From the NCBI GenBank assembly GCA_947455145.1, contig CANGME010000006.1, positions 124,001 through 188,000 of the forward strand: a stretch of DNA of 64,000 nt, in the 5' to 3' direction. The position numbers and the translations under genes are program-made. This DNA is from Comamonadaceae bacterium (GTDB taxonomy: Bacteria; Pseudomonadota; Gammaproteobacteria; Burkholderiales; Burkholderiaceae_C). The notes below the pieces were generated by a model. The model was given only the letters and a program-made list of their open reading frames with translations, was not told where the DNA came from and did no database searches. Positions within the stretch are counted from its first letter, which is position 1. Each line of letters begins with the position of its first letter. Of the stretch, positions 53,801 to 60,667 are shown in pieces.

Positions 53801-54034
53801 GCTGATGCCGTCAATGGTGGAGAACTGCTTTTCCAGAGGCAAGGCGACTGAGGCGGCCATGGTCTCGGGGCTCGCCCCCGGGAACTGCGCGGTGACGCTG
53901 ATTACCGGCGTGTTGTAGCGCGGCAGGGCGGCAACCGGCAACTTGAGGTAGGCCATCCAGCCCGCCAACACACAGCTGACGCAAAGCAGCACGGTCATGA
54001 CCGGCCGCTGGATACACAGTTGGGGGAGGTTCAT
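50855..54034 (-). CDS. RND efflux pump, inner-membrane permease (HAE1 family)
   Basis: Proton-driven drug exporter of the AcrB/MdtBC type, 1059 residues. The N-terminal helix is followed by two large periplasmic loops and twelve membrane helices in total. GLVVDDAIVMLENIVRHVED (near 398) carries the Asp pair in helix 4, and GIVKKNAIMMIDFALDAQ (near 932) the helix-10 Lys/Asn positions. The closest type is MdtC/MdtB or MexF-like single permease. It overlaps its adaptor gene by four bases; no outer-membrane channel gene is nearby. Confidence 0.96.
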   Translation of the reverse strand: MNLPQLCIQRPVMTVLLCVSCVLAGWMAYLKLPVAALPRYNTPVISVTAQFPGASPETMAASVALPLEKQFSTIDGISVISSTNILGATNITLEFNADKNIDLVAVDVQAALLRAQRQLPIEMVNPPSYRKVNPADAPVLFVAMTSPSMSLSELNEYAENLVAPTISTTNGVALVNVFGQKRYAVRIKANPDALASRGLAMDDITSAVNAGNSNTPLGTLEGPRQLLTITTNKQMVRGVDFENMVVSTKGGNIVKLRDVANVEESFESVRTAASYNGQRSIILAIQRQPNANTVEVIDSIRKLLPQFKEQLPDSIEILPLNDRSLSIREAIHDVKLSLALTVVLVILVIFLFLRHAAATIIPTLSLPVSLIGAIALLYPLGYSLNNISLLGITLAVGLVVDDAIVMLENIVRHVEDGMTPMEAALKGSKEMAFTIISISVSLVAVFIPIFFMPGVIGMLFHEFAVVVALAVLVSAVVSLTLVPMLCSRFLPAGHPPDNAMGRAFERGFKAVLDGYASTLEIALKHRRFVLAVAFATFGLTVWLFTISPKGFFPEEDMGQIQVTTEASEDISFDEMSRLQARAAAIVKDDPAVAYVSSFIGAAANNPQPVSIGRMFIVLKPQNQRDKMSKIVERIRNKVRMPGFAVYMRPVQNLQLGGKVSKSRYQYVMQSVSAESLNEWSLKMQQKMRADNNFRDVTSDSQLSGLQANVKVDRDKAGALGITMQDIRNGLYNAFGDRQISTIFTSVNSYLVIMEAPTAYRQFEDAISKIYVRSRVTQQVVPLSSVVTVQRTVGPTAVNHQGQLQAVTISFNLAPDVPLGDATTKISKFTEELRLPASIITSYGGDAAVFQGSQSSQLVLILAALAVIYVLLGVLYESYIHPLTILAGLPSAAVGALVFLWFFKIELTLIATIGILMLIGIVKKNAIMMIDFALDAQRNKGMSPEEAIRQACVLRFRPIMMTTLAALMGALPIALGLGAGAELRAPLGIAVVGGLVFSQAITLYITPVIYLYLDRWAGNGPLDISEYTSGEVLHLTPPVAAHPVAVAAPAPVVDLVRERA

Positions 54035-55275
54035 GGTTTGCTGGCCTCAGTGGGTTTGGCGCTGGCGTCCGCCGTTTTTTCTGTGGGTTTGGTGTCAGCG
54101 GGCTTATCTTTTTCGGCAGCTTTGTTACCCGCTTTATCACCAGAGCCGCCCGCGGTCTTGGGTGCTTGTGGGCTGATGACGCGGATTTTGCCGCCAGGGC
54201 GCAGATTCTGCTTGCCATCGGTCACCACGCGGTCACCCGCATCGATGCCAGAGACGGCCATGCTGTCGCCAAAGGTGTGGCGCACGGTGATGGGCTTGTT
54301 GCTGACGGTGTTGTCTTCGCCCGCGACATAAACAAACTTACCCGTCAGGCCCGTAATGACGGCAGCGGAGGGGATGGTGACGGCGTCTTTAAGCGTTGCC
54401 AGTTCCACGCGCACTTGCAAAAATTGCCCAGGCCAAAGCAGGTTGTCTTTGTTGGCAAATTGCGCCTTGGCTTTGATGGTGCCCGTGGTGGCGTCCACCG
54501 CGTTGTCTACAAAGTACAGGTGGCCCTTTTGCTCGTCACCCGTGGATGGGATTTTGACTTTGACGTTGGACTTGTCTTGCTGCGCTTTGAGTGTGATTTG
54601 CAGGTCTTTGAGGCTGCTCTCGGGGATGGTGAACTGCACGGCAATGGGGTCCATCTGCGTGACCGTGACCATTGAGGTGGTGTTGGGCAGAATCAGCGAT
54701 CCAGGGAAGACGTTGATCAAACCCGTTCGCCCTGAGATTGGTGCGCGAATGGTGTTGTAGCCCAGGGCCACTTGGGCTGCGGCCAAAGCGGCTTCGTCGG
54801 ACTGGATGAGCGCTAATTGCGCGTCGCGCTGCGCTGTAGTGGTGTCCAAAGCGCTTTGCGTAATGAAGTTTTTCGCTTTCAACTCTTGTGAACGTTGGAA
54901 TTGCCGGTCTAGATCTGCCCCCAAAGTGCGGTCACGCGCCAAAGTGGCATTGGCTTTGGCGACGTTGGCAATGTCGGTTCGGTCGTCCAGCGAAAACAAA
55001 GGCGTTCCCGCTTGCACAAACTGGCCTTCCTTGATGTGTACTTTGGACAGCAGGTTGGTGGCTTGCGCCCGCACATCCACGGTTTTGAGCGACACCACCG
55101 CGCCATTCACATCCACGATGACGGGCACGTCTTGGGTCTTAGCCACAGCAACGCCAACGGCTTGCTCAGTGGGCCCTTTTTTTGCCTCTTCAGGCGCGGG
55201 CTTGAGTCGATAAGCAACGCCAGCTGCCACTGCGCCTATAAGGCCGATCAAGATCAGAATTTTTTTCGTGTTCAT
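54031..55275 (-). CDS. RND efflux periplasmic adaptor (membrane fusion protein)
   Basis: A 414-residue HlyD/AcrA-type adaptor. It has an N-terminal membrane anchor (MNTKKILILIGLIGAVAAG), lipoyl half-motif VDVRAQATNLLSKVHIKEG, a coiled-coil hairpin (about 105-165) and beta-barrel domains (LGYNTIRAPISGRTGLINVF). The tail is an unusual 50-residue Lys/Pro/Ala/Thr stretch. It is the first gene of the pump operon; the 240-base region upstream (55276-55515) must hold its promoter, but I see no convincing boxes or regulator. Confidence 0.95.
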   Translation of the reverse strand: MNTKKILILIGLIGAVAAGVAYRLKPAPEEAKKGPTEQAVGVAVAKTQDVPVIVDVNGAVVSLKTVDVRAQATNLLSKVHIKEGQFVQAGTPLFSLDDRTDIANVAKANATLARDRTLGADLDRQFQRSQELKAKNFITQSALDTTTAQRDAQLALIQSDEAALAAAQVALGYNTIRAPISGRTGLINVFPGSLILPNTTSMVTVTQMDPIAVQFTIPESSLKDLQITLKAQQDKSNVKVKIPSTGDEQKGHLYFVDNAVDATTGTIKAKAQFANKDNLLWPGQFLQVRVELATLKDAVTIPSAAVITGLTGKFVYVAGEDNTVSNKPITVRHTFGDSMAVSGIDAGDRVVTDGKQNLRPGGKIRVISPQAPKTAGGSGDKAGNKAAEKDKPADTKPTEKTADASAKPTEASKP

Positions 55276-55515
55276 CTTTGCGTCAGGTGCTGGGGGTTAG
55301 TTGTTAGGCAGAATTTACGTCGGTCGGCTATTTTGCACACCCTGAACTGTGCTGTTTTGGCTTGAAGCAGGGTTTACTTAACTTTACGGACCTATTGATG
55401 CAGGCATCGAAAGCAGAGCCTATCCTTGCAAGGGGTGTGAATCAGCGCGGATTCTAGTCCGGACGCCCAAATATTGCATTGACTCGAGTCGCGTGTGTTG
55501 TGAGAGGGGACTGAA

Positions 55516-55905
55516 GTGAAAGCAAATTCATCGATAGGTGCCACAGTATTGGTGGCTGTGGTCGCATTGGCGGCGGCTGGAACGTGGGTTTGGTGGAAGT
55601 CGAACACCCCCAATGCTCGGGCGCGTGAGTTGGTGCGTGCCCAGCTCAAAGAGCCGGGAAAAGTAAATTTTGATGCACTGCGGCAAAACCCCACCAGCAA
55701 AGCGGTTTGTGGACTGCTTCAAACCCGCAACAGCAGCGGGCACTTTGTGCGATCAGGTAGCTTTGTGGCGCTAGCCGACGGGCAGGTGTGGTTGGAGCCT
55801 ACAGCTCGCATGGATGAGAGTTTGGTTAAAACTGAGACATTGACGGCGCAGAGCCCTCAGGTTTTTGCGCAAGTTAAAGCGGAGCATTGCCCCGGGCTGT
55901 CATGA
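55516..55905 (+). CDS. Hypothetical membrane-anchored protein
   Basis: I do not recognise this 129-residue protein. It has an N-terminal membrane segment (about 6-26, TVLVAVVALAAAGTWVWW) and then a soluble periplasmic domain with two Cys (in SKAVCGLL and EHCPG). These could form a disulfide. Pattern such as ARELVRAQLKEPGKVNFDAL resembles small exported proteins of the 'ARVLVRSQLKDP...' kind seen near the N-terminus of other hypothetical proteins. GTG at 55516 is preceded by GAGAGGGGA as ribosome site. It is divergent from the efflux adaptor. Confidence 0.7.
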   Translation: MKANSSIGATVLVAVVALAAAGTWVWWKSNTPNARARELVRAQLKEPGKVNFDALRQNPTSKAVCGLLQTRNSSGHFVRSGSFVALADGQVWLEPTARMDESLVKTETLTAQSPQVFAQVKAEHCPGLS

Positions 55906-55925
55906 GCACACCACCCGCTCTGTAA

Positions 55926-56834
55926 TTACTTGAAAAATGCGTGCAATGCCGTTGCGGTGGATTGCGGCAACTCCTCGGGGATAAAGTGGCCTGCTGCCAT
56001 GGCTTGCCCACTCACCGTTCCCGCGCACTGCGCTTGCCAGAGTTCGATTGGGCGGAAGAACTTGTTCACCACGCCGCGTTCACCCCATAAGACCAGCAGG
56101 TCGCAGGCCAGCTTCTCGCTGCGCGCACGGCTCTCGCGGTCGTGGTCCAGATCAATGCCCGCGCTGGCGCGGTAGTCTTCACAGGCGCTGTGGATGGCTT
56201 CAGGCTTGACAAAGCAGCGTTCGTACTCGGACAGTGCCTGCGGCTCAATGAAGTCCAGCCCGGCAGAGCCCCAGCCCCCCAGCTTGGCGTGCAGGTAATC
56301 GCGCGCGGCTTCAGGTGTGGCGCCGATCATGCGTTCGGGCAGAGGGCTGGGTTGGATCAGGTGGAACCAGTGGTAGTAAGCGCGGGCGAAGGCCATGTCG
56401 GTCGCGTTGTACATGTCCAGCGTGGGAGCGATGTCGATCACGCACAGCTTGCTCACACGTGTGGGGTGATCCAGCGCCAGTCGGTGCGCCACGCGCCCAC
56501 CGCGGTCATGGCCGCACACCAAGAAGCGGCTCAGGTTCAGCGCGTCCATCACCGCCGCCATGTCTTGCGCCATGGTGCGTTTGCTGGCCTGGGCGTGATC
56601 GGCAGTGCCCAGGGGCTTGCTGGAGTCACCATAGCCGCGTAAATCTGGCATCACCACAAAATAATCTTGCGCCAGTTGCTGCGCCACGCGCTGCCACATC
56701 ACATGGGTTTGCGGAAAGCCGTGCAGTAGCAGCAGAGCGGGGCGCGTGCCCTGCGCATCACGGGGCACGCGCGCAAAAATCTCGATGCCGTTGACCGCAA
56801 AGCGGCGTGTTTCAAAGCCTTCAAACCAGCTCAT
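55926..56834 (-). CDS. Alpha/beta hydrolase, fluoroacetate/haloacetate dehalogenase-like
   Basis: A 302-residue alpha/beta-hydrolase. The nucleophile Asp110 is in GHDRGGR (the dehalogenase/epoxide hydrolase 'elbow'). Arg111 and Arg114 sit where the carboxylate-binding arginines of fluoroacetate dehalogenase are; Asp134 and His283 complete the triad; His155-Trp156 (AYYHWF) and Tyr221 match the halide pocket. From memory the Rhodopseudomonas RPA1163 enzyme has almost the same numbering. This strongly suggests haloacetate hydrolysis, though some relatives prefer other acids. It lies alone before cinA with only four bases between. Confidence 0.88.
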   Translation of the reverse strand: MSWFEGFETRRFAVNGIEIFARVPRDAQGTRPALLLLHGFPQTHVMWQRVAQQLAQDYFVVMPDLRGYGDSSKPLGTADHAQASKRTMAQDMAAVMDALNLSRFLVCGHDRGGRVAHRLALDHPTRVSKLCVIDIAPTLDMYNATDMAFARAYYHWFHLIQPSPLPERMIGATPEAARDYLHAKLGGWGSAGLDFIEPQALSEYERCFVKPEAIHSACEDYRASAGIDLDHDRESRARSEKLACDLLVLWGERGVVNKFFRPIELWQAQCAGTVSGQAMAAGHFIPEELPQSTATALHAFFK

Positions 56835-56838
56835 GCCA

Positions 56839-57348
56839 TCAACTCCTTAACAATTCAGTTAGCCTTTGCAAGGCGTGGGTCACAGCGGCACGCCGTACCG
56901 CTGCGCGGTCACCCGTGAACTGCATTTTTTGCGAGTGAACCTGACCCGACACCCCCCAGGCAAACCACACCGTGCCTACTGGTTTGGCAGGGCTGCCGCC
57001 ACCCGGCCCGGCTACGCCGGTCACGGCAAGCGACACCTGCGCTGCTGAGTGCACCAGCGCGCCCTGAGCCATAGCCCGCGCCACGGCTTCGCTCACGGCA
57101 CCGTGCATGACGATCAACGCCGCGTCCACGCCCAGCAACTCGGTCTTGGCTGCGTTGGAATAGGTGACAAAGCCACGCTCAAACCAATCACTCGATCCCG
57201 CCAGATCGGTGCAGGCCGCCGCTACTGCGCCGCCGGTGCAGCTCTCTGCGGTGACGAGTTTAAATTTTTTTTCAAGAAGCAAATCGGCCAATTTCGGAAC
57301 AAGGACGCTCTCAAGGAGCTCTTGATTTGATGGCATTGATGATGTCAT
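56839..57348 (-). CDS. CinA-family nicotinamide-nucleotide amidohydrolase
   Basis: A 169-residue, single-domain CinA C-terminal protein (PncC/YgaD type), which deamidates nicotinamide mononucleotide. Signatures are LVTAESCTGGAVAAACTDLA (near 31-50), with the catalytic Ser/Thr, and LAVTGVAGPGGGSPAKPVGT. The start overlaps the pgpA stop (ATGA), so the two are coupled, as in many Burkholderiales. An ATG four codons later is an alternative start. Confidence 0.93.
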   Translation of the reverse strand: MTSSMPSNQELLESVLVPKLADLLLEKKFKLVTAESCTGGAVAAACTDLAGSSDWFERGFVTYSNAAKTELLGVDAALIVMHGAVSEAVARAMAQGALVHSAAQVSLAVTGVAGPGGGSPAKPVGTVWFAWGVSGQVHSQKMQFTGDRAAVRRAAVTHALQRLTELLRS

Positions 57349-57926
57349 AGGAGCCGCCAAAAAGCCATGAGCAACAGCGTGCAAGCAGCCGCCACCAGAT
57401 CGTCGAACAAGATGCCCCACCCCGCCATTCGCCAGCCCTGGGGTGTCCCCGTGCGCGCCCGGTCGTGGAACAACTGGTCAGCCCAGCCGACAGGGCCCGG
57501 TTTGACCGCGTCAAAAAATCGGAACAATCCAAAGGCCAGCAGCTGATCAACCCACCCGGCAGGCGTGACCAGCCATAGCACCAGCCAAAAAGCCAGCACT
57601 TCGTCCCACACGATGCTGCCGGGGTCGGTCACGCCCATGTTGCGCGCCGTCACCGTGCAGGCCCACCACCCTAAAGGGAGCGAAGCGGCGATCAACAGTG
57701 CCCAACGGGCGTCGTTCATCCAGGGTTGTAGAGCGAGAAATGCCACCCAAGCCCATAGCGTGCCCACCGTGCCCGGCGCTTTGGGGCTGAGGCCCGCCCC
57801 AAAACCCAGCGCAATGACATGCGCCGGGTGGGCCAGCATGAAGCGGGCGGTGGGGCGCTGAGGGGGGGCAAAGGCCGTCAGCGCTGGGGCCAACTGCACA
57901 GCAAGAGAGGGTACGGACTCGGTCAT
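57345..57926 (-). CDS. pgpA: Phosphatidylglycerophosphatase A
   Basis: Membrane phosphatase converting phosphatidylglycerophosphate to phosphatidylglycerol. The 193-residue protein has LGFGAGLSPKAPGTVGTLWA (near 36-55), the family's first block, and PGSIVWDEVLAFWLVL (near 101) with the acidic metal-binding residues; about four membrane helices. It belongs to the thiL-pgpA-cinA block of beta-proteobacteria, but here a LysR/tautomerase module separates it from thiL. Confidence 0.94.
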   Translation of the reverse strand: MTESVPSLAVQLAPALTAFAPPQRPTARFMLAHPAHVIALGFGAGLSPKAPGTVGTLWAWVAFLALQPWMNDARWALLIAASLPLGWWACTVTARNMGVTDPGSIVWDEVLAFWLVLWLVTPAGWVDQLLAFGLFRFFDAVKPGPVGWADQLFHDRARTGTPQGWRMAGWGILFDDLVAAACTLLLMAFWRLL

Positions 57927-57933
57927 GCGCAGA

Positions 57934-58824
57934 TTATGGTGGAGTCAAGCACTGCGCCCAGTAGTCAATGCAGGCGCGGATCTTGGGCAGGCGGTGGCGC
58001 TCTTGCAGCATGACGGCGTAGATCGGCTCTTGCACCTTGGAAAACTCACCCGGCAACACCGGCACTAGCGCACCGCTGGCGACCAAGGGTTGCGCTAACA
58101 CATCCATCAAACGTGCGATGCCCACGCCTTGCTGTGCCAGCGCCAAGACCACGGCAGAGTTGTCGGTGCGCGTGTGGCCTTGCACCAGCACTTCTTGGCC
58201 CTTGCCGCTGGCCAGCAGCCAGTGGTTGAGGGTGGGGCTGGCGCTGTTGCCGATCAGCCGGTGCTGCGGCAAATCATCCGGGTGCTGCGGCGTGCCAAAG
58301 GCTGCCAAGTACGCGGGCGCGGCATAGAGCGAACGGCTGAATCTGCCAATCTGCCTCGCCACCAGCGTCTCGCTGTTTGGCGTGCCGGTGCGAATGGCAA
58401 TGTCGATCCCCTCGCGCGCCATATCGGCCATGCGGTCGTCAGCGCACAGGTCAATGTCCAGTTGCGGGTGGCGCTGGTACAAGCCATTCAGGCTGGGCGC
58501 AATCAGCATCTGCGCGATCACCGGGCTCACGCTGATGCGCACCCAGCCACTGGGGCCGCTGATCTTGCCCGTGAGCTCGCTGCTCAACTCGGCGGTGGTG
58601 TCCAGCAGGCGGCGGGCATAGGTCACGAAGGTGTCACCTTCGTCAGTCAGGCTCAGACCATGGGTGTTGCGGTGCATCAGCCGCGCGCCGCAAGCGGCCT
58701 CCAGCCGGGCCAGCGAGCGGGTGACTTGGCTCACCGGCACATCGCGCTCACGGGCAGCGGCGGAGAGGGTGCCGAGTTCGGCAATGCGGGTGAACAGGGC
58801 GACGTCATCGAGATGGAGTTGCAT
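57934..58824 (-). CDS. LysR-family transcriptional regulator
   Basis: A 296-residue LTTR. Its DNA-binding head (DDVALFTRIAELGTLSAAAR near 6-25) is of the DsdC/PecT-like group, with the C-terminal effector domain from about 90. It is divergent from the 84-residue protein and tautomerase genes, which are its likely targets. A TTTGCA-ATTAA-TGCAAA palindrome at 58855-58871 lies between them. Its stop is only seven bases from the pgpA start. Confidence 0.93.
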   Translation of the reverse strand: MQLHLDDVALFTRIAELGTLSAAARERDVPVSQVTRSLARLEAACGARLMHRNTHGLSLTDEGDTFVTYARRLLDTTAELSSELTGKISGPSGWVRISVSPVIAQMLIAPSLNGLYQRHPQLDIDLCADDRMADMAREGIDIAIRTGTPNSETLVARQIGRFSRSLYAAPAYLAAFGTPQHPDDLPQHRLIGNSASPTLNHWLLASGKGQEVLVQGHTRTDNSAVVLALAQQGVGIARLMDVLAQPLVASGALVPVLPGEFSKVQEPIYAVMLQERHRLPKIRACIDYWAQCLTPP

Positions 58825-58854
58825 GGTCGTATTTTGCGCTTGTCGCGGCTTTGT

Positions 58855-58871
58855 TTTGCAATTAATGCAAA
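58855..58871. promoter_or_regulatory. 17-bp palindrome, probable LysR operator
   Basis: TTTGCA-ATTAA-TGCAAA has perfect 6-bp arms around 5 bases, 31 bases before the LysR ATG and about 100 before the divergent gene. The AT-rich centre and spacing suit a LysR-type recognition site. Confidence 0.5.
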
Positions 58872-58974
58872 GCCATATTGGTTTTTATGCCGTTTCGCAA
58901 TGTTGCTTATTTCAATAAAGTTCATTCCACGCCCAGGGCCCAGCCCTGTTTTCAACCGACCAGAAGTAAGCATC

Positions 58975-59229
58975 ATGAAAACCCCACCCAATACCCGCAG
59001 CATCAGTACCCAAGACTGGGCTCGATTGAATGACGTGTCACGCCGCCGTGCTCAGGCCTTACGGCGCGAGGCGATCACTGATTTCTGGCGCGGTGCCGAC
59101 GCCGCTTTTCAGGCCACGCTGTCGTCTGTCGGGCGCAGCGCACAACGCTTGGCGCATCGACTGACCCACCACGGTCGAGGGCGTGCAGCCCAGGCCAATG
59201 CACCCGCTGCTCAATCTGCACGGATTTAA
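58975..59229 (+). CDS. Hypothetical small basic protein
   Basis: An unrecognised 84-residue protein, strongly basic (many Arg), with a helical central block LNDVSRRRAQALRREAITDF and then WRGADAAF. There is no signal peptide or membrane segment. It is followed three bases after its stop by the tautomerase gene and is divergent from a LysR gene, so the two small genes probably form one regulated unit. AAGTAAGCATC precedes the ATG as a weak ribosome site. Confidence 0.7.
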   Translation: MKTPPNTRSISTQDWARLNDVSRRRAQALRREAITDFWRGADAAFQATLSSVGRSAQRLAHRLTHHGRGRAAQANAPAAQSARI

Positions 59230-59232
59230 ACC

Positions 59233-59640
59233 ATGCCCACCTTGCAATTGAAAATCTCCCCGCCCCAGCCCCCGGCGATGTACGCCGACTTGGCCCGTGA
59301 GTTGACCGCGATCACCGCCACTATTTTGGGCAAGCGCCCCGAGGTGACCGCCGTGATGATTGAAGCGCTGCCCGCAGCGCGCTGGTTTGTGGGATCAAAC
59401 CCTGTGGTGCACGCGACGGCTTGGCTGGAGATCAGTATCACGGCTGGCACCAACACAGCGGCGCAAAAAGCCGACTTCATCGAGGCCGCTTTTGCCTGTC
59501 TGCAAGACCAGCTGGGCAATGGCCAGGCGCTGGAGTCCGCCAGCTACGTCATCGTGCGGGAGTTACCTGCGGGTGACTGGGGATATGGGGGCCAAACGCA
59601 AGCGGGGCGCAAGCGTTCAGCCCAGCCCGTAGCTCACTGA
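59233..59640 (+). CDS. Tautomerase family protein (4-oxalocrotonate tautomerase-like)
   Basis: A 135-residue protein whose second residue is Pro (MPTLQLKISPP), which becomes the catalytic N-terminal proline after Met removal, as in the tautomerase superfamily. The arrangement of a helix (PAMYADLARELTAITATILG) and strands fits one full MIF/CHMI-like subunit of about 110 residues plus a tail. The substrate is unknown. It is the second gene of the small LysR-linked unit and converges on thiL with 16 bases between. Confidence 0.85.
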   Translation: MPTLQLKISPPQPPAMYADLARELTAITATILGKRPEVTAVMIEALPAARWFVGSNPVVHATAWLEISITAGTNTAAQKADFIEAAFACLQDQLGNGQALESASYVIVRELPAGDWGYGGQTQAGRKRSAQPVAH

Positions 59641-59656
59641 GTCGTGCGGCACGGGG

Positions 59657-60667
59657 TCAGGCAAAGTGGTCGAAGGACGCAAATTGACCGCTGACGGGTT
59701 GCCCGTTGGCATCGACTAAGCGCAGCCCGGTTTCTTCGTCCATGCGGCCAATGCGGGTGACCGAAGTTGCACTGCTGTGGGCAGCCTGAATCACAGCGGC
59801 TTGTGCGCTTGCGGGGGCGGTGAAGAGCAGCTCGTAGTCGTCGCCACCGGCCAACACCCAGTTCAGCCGGTTTTGGAGACTGAATTCGGCATCAAATTGT
59901 CCTGAAGCCCTTTTTCCGCAAGCGTGAGAGGCTATTAATTGAATGGCAACCGAGGTGTCGATGCTGGCCCCGCAGTGCGAGGCCTTGAGCACATGACGCA
60001 GATCACCGAGCAGGCCGTCGCTCACATCAATCGCCGCCGTGGCGATGCCGCGCAGTGCTATGCCCAGTGCTACGCGGGGTGTGGGTTGCTCTAGGCGTTG
60101 GCGGGCTTGGGTCAGCACGTTGGCAGGCAGTGAGATGCTGCCGCGCAGGGCGTCCAGCGCCAGCCGCGCATCCCCCAGCGTGCCACTGACGTAGAGATCG
60201 TCTCCCGCTCGTGCGCCCGAGCGCAACAGGGCTTGGCTTTTCCCCGACACCACAGGCACCTCGCCAAACACCGTGATGCAGATGTTGAGCGGGCCTTGCG
60301 TCGTGTCGCCGCCGATCAGCGCGCAGCCATGCGCGTCGGCCAGCGCGAACAGGCCGTGCGAGAAAGCGGCCAGCCAGGGCTCGTCCACGCGGGGCAAAGC
60401 CAGGGCCAGGGTGAAGGCCAGGGGTTTGGCACCGCAGGCGGCCAGGTCGCTTAGGTTGACGGCCAGTGCCTTGTGGCCGAGATGGGCTGGATCGACATCG
60501 GGAAAGAAGTGCCGCCCTTCCACCAGCATGTCGCTGGAGATGGCCAATTGCATGCCGGGGCGGGGTTGGAGCAGGGCGCAGTCGTCGCCGATGCCCAGTG
60601 CCACACCCGGCTCGGCTTCGCGGGACGGGCGCTTAAAATAGCGTGCGATCAAATCGAATTCACCCAC
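59657..60667 (-). CDS. thiL: Thiamine-monophosphate kinase
   Basis: Last step of thiamine pyrophosphate synthesis: ATP-dependent phosphorylation of thiamine monophosphate. The 336-residue protein opens MGEFDLIARYF and shows GIGDDCALLQP (near 25), HFFPDVDPAHLGHKALAVNL (near 53) and GDDLYVSGTLGDARLAL. Residues about 242-259 (AIQLIASHACGKRASGQF) are encoded by a family 2 repeat (59891-59944), inserted between two conserved blocks. It overlaps the upstream gene by eight bases. Confidence 0.96.
   Translation of the reverse strand: MGEFDLIARYFKRPSREAEPGVALGIGDDCALLQPRPGMQLAISSDMLVEGRHFFPDVDPAHLGHKALAVNLSDLAACGAKPLAFTLALALPRVDEPWLAAFSHGLFALADAHGCALIGGDTTQGPLNICITVFGEVPVVSGKSQALLRSGARAGDDLYVSGTLGDARLALDALRGSISLPANVLTQARQRLEQPTPRVALGIALRGIATAAIDVSDGLLGDLRHVLKASHCGASIDTSVAIQLIASHACGKRASGQFDAEFSLQNRLNWVLAGGDDYELLFTAPASAQAAVIQAAHSSATSVTRIGRMDEETGLRLVDANGQPVSGQFASFDHFA
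59891..59944 (-). repeat. Dispersed repeat, family 2, inside thiL
   Basis: On the minus strand it reads ATTCAATTAATAGCCTCTCA, then CGCTTGCGGAAAAAGGGCTTCAGGACAATTTGAT-type sequence. It shares core blocks with the leuS copy (2494-2553) and the copy after glcB (28060-28114). The reading frame crosses it without interruption, giving LIASHACGKRASGQF. Confidence 0.6.
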
